Positions 59,785 through 64,000 of a stretch of DNA of 64,000 nt are shown here, piece by piece. The stretch's first letter is position 1; every line of letters begins with the position of its first letter. Location: NCBI RefSeq assembly GCF_010730575.1, contig NZ_AP022614.1:3782001-3846000 (forward strand). The letters run 5' to 3'. The DNA comes from Mycobacterium parmense (GTDB taxonomy: Bacteria; Actinomycetota; Actinomycetes; Mycobacteriales; Mycobacteriaceae). Position numbers and translations under genes: made by a program. Below the pieces are notes generated by a model. It saw nothing but the letters and a program-made list of their open reading frames with translations. It did no database searches and was not told the origin of the DNA.

Positions 59785-62315
59785 CGCACCGGCACCTGGG
59801 GCAGCGGAATCAGCGGCAGGGCGGACCGGAATTGATTGGGCGTTACGCCGTTTCGGCCCTCATTCCACGGATCACGGTACGCGTCAACCGATTTCTGCAT
59901 ATTCGCGTCGAGGTCGGCGGCGATTCCATCGCTGTCGTCGACGACGATCTGCCGGACCCGCTCGATGCCCACCCGCGGCACGAAATCGTAGGTGCGCTCC
60001 AGCCAATTCGCGTTCTCCCGGTAGTACTGCAGGAAGCGTCCGGTCAGTGTGATCACCTCGTCCGCGGTGCCGACGGTGGTCAGCAAGTCGCCCTTGCGAA
60101 CATGTGAGCCCGCCGCTCCGCCGACGTAGATCTGCCACTGCCCGCCTTCGACGGCGACGACGCCGACGTCCTTGCACAGGGCCTCGGCGCAGTTGCGCGG
60201 ACACCCGGTCACCGCCAGCTTCATCTTGCCCGGACTGGGGATGCCCTGGAAGCGCTCCTCGATCGCGATGCCCAGCGCCGTCGAGTCACCCACCCCGTAT
60301 CGGCAGAAGTCGCTTCCCACACAGGTTTTCACGGTCCGGAAGCTCTTGCCGTAGGCATAGCCGGACGGCATCCCGAGATCGGCCCACACCGAGGGCAGAT
60401 CCTCCTTGCGGACGCCGAGCAGGTCGATGCGCTGGCCGCCGGTGAGCTTGATCATCGGGATCCGGTACTTGTCGGCCACATCGGCGATGCGACGCAGCTG
60501 GTGCGAGTCGGTGACGCCGCCCTTGAGCTGCGGCACCACCGAGAAGGTGCCGTCCCGCTGGATGTTGGCATGCACCCGGTCGTTGATGAACCGGCTGTCG
60601 CGTTCGTCGACGAACTCGTCGCCCCACATCATGTGCAGCAGCGACGCCAGCGCCATCTTGCAGCGAGCGTCCTCGCGGCCCTCCGGCGCCAGGGCCGCGA
60701 ACACCGATGACACCGAATGTAATTGGAGTTCGCGGATCTTGGCCATCAGCTCCGGCTTCTCGTACGGGATGCCCGGCACGTACCAGTTGGCTCCGGCGTC
60801 CTCAGACACCTCGGCCCCGGCCTCCGATGCCGCCCACTCGACGATCTGGGCGACCAGGCCCTTGCACGACCCGCACCCCTTCCCTGCCCGGGTCGCCGAC
60901 ATCACGCCCTGAACCGACGTCTGGCCGCCGTTGACGCAGCCGACGATCGCGGCCTTGGTGACCCCGTTGCAATTGCACACCTGCGCGTCGTCGGACAGTT
61001 CGGCGGCGCCGGTCTCGGCATCGGGCGCGCCGCCGATGTCGAACATCAGCGACACCCGCTCCGGCGGCAGCGGCAACCCCCGATCGAAGGCCTGCATCAA
61101 AAACGCCACCTTGCTGACGTCGCCGACCAACGTGGCACCGATCAGCTTGTCGTCGCGCACCACCACGGTCTTGTACACGCCGCGCCTGGGCTCGGAGTAC
61201 TGCACGAATTCGTCGTCGTCGCGTTCGGGGCACTTGACACCCATCGCGGCGACGTCGACGCCGGCGACCTTGAGCTTGGTGGCGGTGCGTGAACCGTGAT
61301 AGGCGGCACGGGGATTCGTACCGGTCAGGTGCTCGGCGAGCACCGTGGCCTGCTCCCACAGCGGCGCGACCAGTCCGTAGACCTGGCCCCGGTGCTGGAC
61401 GCACTCGCCGACCGCGTAGATGTCGTCGTCGTCGACCGAGCGCATCTGGTCGTCAACGACGATCGCGCGCTCCACCGTCAGCCCGGCGCGCACGGCCAGC
61501 CCGACGTTGGGCCGGATACCGGCCGCCATCACCACCATGTCGCAGGGCAACCGGGTGCCGTCGGAGAACTCGATCTCCGACGGGAAGCCGCCCTCGTGGT
61601 GCAGCCTGGTGGTGCGCTTGCCGGTGTGGATCTCGATGCCCAGCGACTCCACCAACCGCCGCAGTATGGCACTGCCCTGGTCGTCGAGCTGGGCGTTCAT
61701 CAGCGAGGGACCACCCTGCACCACACCCACCTGCAGGCCCCGGTTCTGCAGGCCGCGGGCGGCTTCCAGGCCCAACAGCCCGCCCCCGATGACCAGCGCC
61801 CGCGAGACCGGCCTGGACTGCCCCGCCGCGAAGTCGATCATGGCCTGACAGTCGTCGAGGGTCCGGAACCCGAACACGCCGGGGGCCAGGGTGGTGTTGT
61901 CCCGCCAGATCCCTTCCACCGGCGGGAAGAACGCCCGGCTGCCGGTCGCCAGGATCAGCTTGTCGTAGCGCAACGTCGTGCCGTCGTCGGCGTGCACCAG
62001 GTGGGCGAACGGGTCGATGCGCACCACGCGCACCCCGGCGCGCAGATCGATGTCGTTGTCCGCGTACCAATCCAGCGGGTTGAGGTAGATCTCGCCGGCG
62101 TCGTCGGAACCGGCCAGCACGTTGGACAGCAGGATGCGGTTGTAGTTGCCGTAGGGTTCGTCGCCGAAGACGGTGATGGAGAACCGCTCCGCGCCACCGC
62201 ATCCGAGGATTTCCTCGAGCACCCGCGCGCCCGCCATGCCGTTGCCCACCACGACGAGCGAGGCCTGGCCGGTGCGACTGTGGCCGTTGGTTTCGGCTTT
62301 GACCTGTGTAGTCAT
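59781..62315 (-). CDS. Siroheme nitrite reductase large subunit, second type (NirB2)
   Basis: An 844-residue assimilatory nitrite reductase. N-terminal FAD/NAD(P)H domain (VVVGNGMAGARVLEEIL near 21, ALVIGGGLLGLEAARGL near 173), one BFD-like [2Fe-2S] domain (CNCNGVTK and GKGCGSC, near 447-485), a helical segment of about 75 residues (510-585, with ELQLHSVSSVF and LASLLHMMWGDE) replacing the second BFD half of NirB1, and siroheme/[4Fe-4S] cysteines in CVGSDFC and GCPRNCAEA near 665-709. It lies 18 bp after the small unknown gene in the narB operon, with GAAGGG before its ATG. Confidence 0.92.
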   Translation of the reverse strand: MTTQVKAETNGHSRTGQASLVVVGNGMAGARVLEEILGCGGAERFSITVFGDEPYGNYNRILLSNVLAGSDDAGEIYLNPLDWYADNDIDLRAGVRVVRIDPFAHLVHADDGTTLRYDKLILATGSRAFFPPVEGIWRDNTTLAPGVFGFRTLDDCQAMIDFAAGQSRPVSRALVIGGGLLGLEAARGLQNRGLQVGVVQGGPSLMNAQLDDQGSAILRRLVESLGIEIHTGKRTTRLHHEGGFPSEIEFSDGTRLPCDMVVMAAGIRPNVGLAVRAGLTVERAIVVDDQMRSVDDDDIYAVGECVQHRGQVYGLVAPLWEQATVLAEHLTGTNPRAAYHGSRTATKLKVAGVDVAAMGVKCPERDDDEFVQYSEPRRGVYKTVVVRDDKLIGATLVGDVSKVAFLMQAFDRGLPLPPERVSLMFDIGGAPDAETGAAELSDDAQVCNCNGVTKAAIVGCVNGGQTSVQGVMSATRAGKGCGSCKGLVAQIVEWAASEAGAEVSEDAGANWYVPGIPYEKPELMAKIRELQLHSVSSVFAALAPEGREDARCKMALASLLHMMWGDEFVDERDSRFINDRVHANIQRDGTFSVVPQLKGGVTDSHQLRRIADVADKYRIPMIKLTGGQRIDLLGVRKEDLPSVWADLGMPSGYAYGKSFRTVKTCVGSDFCRYGVGDSTALGIAIEERFQGIPSPGKMKLAVTGCPRNCAEALCKDVGVVAVEGGQWQIYVGGAAGSHVRKGDLLTTVGTADEVITLTGRFLQYYRENANWLERTYDFVPRVGIERVRQIVVDDSDGIAADLDANMQKSVDAYRDPWNEGRNGVTPNQFRSALPLIPLPQVPVR

Positions 62316-62333
62316 CGGATCCCTTCGCAGTGC

Positions 62334-62687
62334 CTAGACTTCGACGAGCCCGATGTCGACGAACACCGTGCCGCTCAGCCCGTCGGGCGCGGCGACGAAC
62401 ACCTCCAGGACGGTGTCGGCGATCAGGTCCTCGACGACCCGGAGCGGCACGTGCACGGCGTCTTTGGCGCCGATAGGGAAGTAGCGCATCGGTGCGCCGT
62501 CACGCATCACCACGATGGTGACCAGTTCGTCGGTGCTGTTGCCGCCACGGAAGTACACCGGCTGCGAGATGGCCCCGGCCGGCACCACGTACCGCAGCGA
62601 CGCGTCGAGCAGACACGGCGAGTCATAACCCTTCCCGTCGAATGTGAAGGCCCCCTGCAAGAACCGGGGCATGCTTTCGTCACCCAT
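62334..62687 (-). CDS. Small unknown protein between narB and nirB2
   Basis: A 117-residue protein, beta-rich by appearance, with conserved-looking segments PVYFRGGNSTDELVTIVVM, MRYFPIGAKDAVHVPL and VFVDIGLVEV. It has one Cys and no membrane segment. The ATG at 62687 overlaps the narB stop by 8 bp, and nirB2 follows at 18 bp, so it is embedded in the nitrate assimilation operon. The frame is open to 62750 inside narB. I recall similar proteins beside actinobacterial nitrate reductases but know no function; electron transfer, cofactor insertion or complex assembly are possible. Confidence 0.72.
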   Translation of the reverse strand: MGDESMPRFLQGAFTFDGKGYDSPCLLDASLRYVVPAGAISQPVYFRGGNSTDELVTIVVMRDGAPMRYFPIGAKDAVHVPLRVVEDLIADTVLEVFVAAPDGLSGTVFVDIGLVEV

Positions 62688-64000
62688 GCGTGAAATCTCC
62701 CTCCTGATCGGTGTTCGGTTCGGCGTCGGACGCCGCGTTGGACACCGCAACCGCGCAGACCTTGAACGACGGCATCCGCGAGTACGGGTCCAGGACCGGG
62801 TTGGTCAGCCGGTTGATGTTGGCCGCGCCGCCCCAGTGGAAAGGCGCGAAGACGGTGTCGGGGCGGATGCCCCCGTTGAGTCGAGCGGTCATCACCACCT
62901 CGCCGCGGCGCGTCTTCAGCCGGACCTTGTCGCCGCTGCCGATTCCCATGCGCTGCGCCAGAGTCGGGTGCAACTCGGCGACGGGTTCCGCTTCGCCCTC
63001 GGTGAGTTGGGCGACCCGCCGGGTCTGGGTGCCGGACTGGTATTGCCGCAACAGCCGCCCGGTCGTGAGGTAGTAGGGGAATTCGTCGTCGGGCAACTCC
63101 GCGGTGCGGCGCTGTTCGACGGGATGGAAGTGTGCGCGTCGGTCCGGCGTCGGGAAGTCCTCGGCGAACATCCGGGGGGTGTCGGGATACATCGCCGACG
63201 GGCACGGCCAGAACACGCCCTTGTCCGTCGCGATCCGCTCGTAGCTGATGCCCCGGTAATCGGCCTTGCCGCCCTGGCTGGCGCGGCCCAGCTCATCGAA
63301 CACCTCCTGCGGCTCTGACGAAAAGCCATGCGCACCAAGTCTTTTCGCCAGATCTGCCATGACGTCGAGGTCGCTGCGCACCTCGTCGGGCGGGCTCACC
63401 GCCGCTTGCCGCAGGATGACCCTGCCCTCCAGGTTGGTCATGGTGCCCGACTCCTCGGCCCACTGCGTCGTCGGCAGCACCACATCGGCCATCGCGGCGG
63501 TTTCGGACAGGAAGATGTCGGACACCACCAGGAAGTCGAGCTCCGAGAGCTTGTCGGCGACATGCAGCGAGTTGGGGGCCGAGACGACGACGTTGGACGC
63601 CACCACCCACAGCGCCCGCACCCCGCCGGGAGTGCCGATGGCGCTGAGCATTTCGTAGGCCGACCGCCCCGACGACGGCAGGTCGGCGGGATTGACGCCC
63701 CACACCCGCGCGACGTGGGCCCGCGCGTCCGGGTCGTCGAGCCTGCGGTAGCCGGGCAACTGGTCGGCCTTCTGCCCGTGCTCGCGGCCGCCCTGGCCGT
63801 TGCCCTGGCCGGTGATGGTCGCGAATCCGCTGTACGGCCGGCCCGGCAGCCCCAGCGCCAGCGCCAGGTTGATGAAGGCCTGCGCGGTGTCGGTGCCCGT
63901 GCTGTGCTGCTCGGCGCCGCGGGCGGTCAGGATCATTGCCCGGCGCGCTTTTCCGGTACCGCCGCCGAGCATCCGCGCCGCGGCGACGATATCCCGCTCG
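62680..64000 (-). CDS. narB: Assimilatory nitrate reductase, C-terminal part (5' end outside window)
   Basis: The last ~440 residues of a molybdopterin-guanine-dinucleotide oxidoreductase; the frame runs off the window edge. Visible segments are MILTARGAEQHSTGTDTAQA, ITGQGNGQGGREHGQKADQL, VVSDIFLSETAAMADVVLPT (pterin region), TTGRLLRQYQSGTQTRR and APFHWGGAANINRLTNPVLD (C-terminal pterin-binding domain), which fit cytoplasmic NarB/NasA nitrate reductases rather than the membrane NarG type. There is no C-terminal BFD [2Fe-2S] domain. It starts the operon that continues with the small protein, nirB2 and nirD2. The M. smegmatis counterpart is NasN. Confidence 0.88.
   Translation of the reverse strand, partial: ERDIVAAARMLGGGTGKARRAMILTARGAEQHSTGTDTAQAFINLALALGLPGRPYSGFATITGQGNGQGGREHGQKADQLPGYRRLDDPDARAHVARVWGVNPADLPSSGRSAYEMLSAIGTPGGVRALWVVASNVVVSAPNSLHVADKLSELDFLVVSDIFLSETAAMADVVLPTTQWAEESGTMTNLEGRVILRQAAVSPPDEVRSDLDVMADLAKRLGAHGFSSEPQEVFDELGRASQGGKADYRGISYERIATDKGVFWPCPSAMYPDTPRMFAEDFPTPDRRAHFHPVEQRRTAELPDDEFPYYLTTGRLLRQYQSGTQTRRVAQLTEGEAEPVAELHPTLAQRMGIGSGDKVRLKTRRGEVVMTARLNGGIRPDTVFAPFHWGGAANINRLTNPVLDPYSRMPSFKVCAVAVSNAASDAEPNTDQEGDFTHG

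Overview
The window is a GC-rich actinobacterial chromosome segment. Protein similarity and gene order place it in a slow-growing, non-tuberculosis Mycobacterium, probably close to the M. avium complex. Read backwards it follows the M. tuberculosis order from about Rv0267 (narU) to Rv0220 (lipC). I recognised this by recalling protein sequences, not by a search. There are no tRNA or rRNA genes, insertion sequences, CRISPR arrays or PE/PPE genes. Nearly all DNA is coding, and many long ORFs on the opposite strand are GC shadows.

Left part (1-12.4 kb): nitrogen and iron. A truncated NarK-type transporter is followed by a decayed TetR gene, the siderophore-binding lipoprotein FecB2, 5-oxoprolinase subunits PxpB and PxpC without PxpA, an AAC(2')-I acetyltransferase, NarK3, the nitrate/nitrite regulator NnaR, a CbiX chelatase that fits siroheme supply, an HTH-less TetR-like protein, and nirBD on the other strand. 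Repeated half-sites at 11-bp spacing upstream of narK and nnaR look like GlnR arrays. hsp20 (acr2) follows, with an HspR-type operator inside an ECF-sigma-type promoter.

Middle (12.4-28.2 kb): a PEP-mutase/isocitrate-lyase family gene, the Sdh1 succinate dehydrogenase operon (Rv0250c-Rv0247c type), a flavin reductase, a 2OG-Fe(II) oxygenase, and the lipid genes fadE5, fadA2, fabG4 and htdX. A shared palindrome, TTACT-N4-RGTAA, precedes fadE5 and lies between fadA2 and fabG4. An lpqI-tetR-clcA-type operon runs into htdX from the other side.

Next (28.2-41.4 kb): two small DUF2613-like proteins, the arabinofuranosyltransferase aftD, an Rv0235c-type membrane protein, an acetolactate-synthase-like enzyme, gabD1, the R2lox oxidase (annotated nrdB in M. 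tuberculosis) with its TetR regulator, and fadE4. The TetR promoter carries a palindromic operator and a perfect CRP-type box.

Then (41.5-58.5 kb): a phosphotriesterase-like lactonase coupled to an acyl-CoA ligase; the cell-envelope cluster of Rv0228 to Rv0224c type (acyltransferase, two membrane proteins, glycosyltransferase, methyltransferase); an aldehyde dehydrogenase; an accessory insert with a TetR gene, a small unknown protein and a FadD; then echA1, a WS/DGAT enzyme and lipC.

Right end (58.5-64 kb): a second nitrate/nitrite assimilation operon, narB (cut by the window edge), a small unknown protein, nirB2 and nirD2, followed by a methyltransferase. The genome therefore carries two nitrite reductases of different architecture about 50 kb apart.
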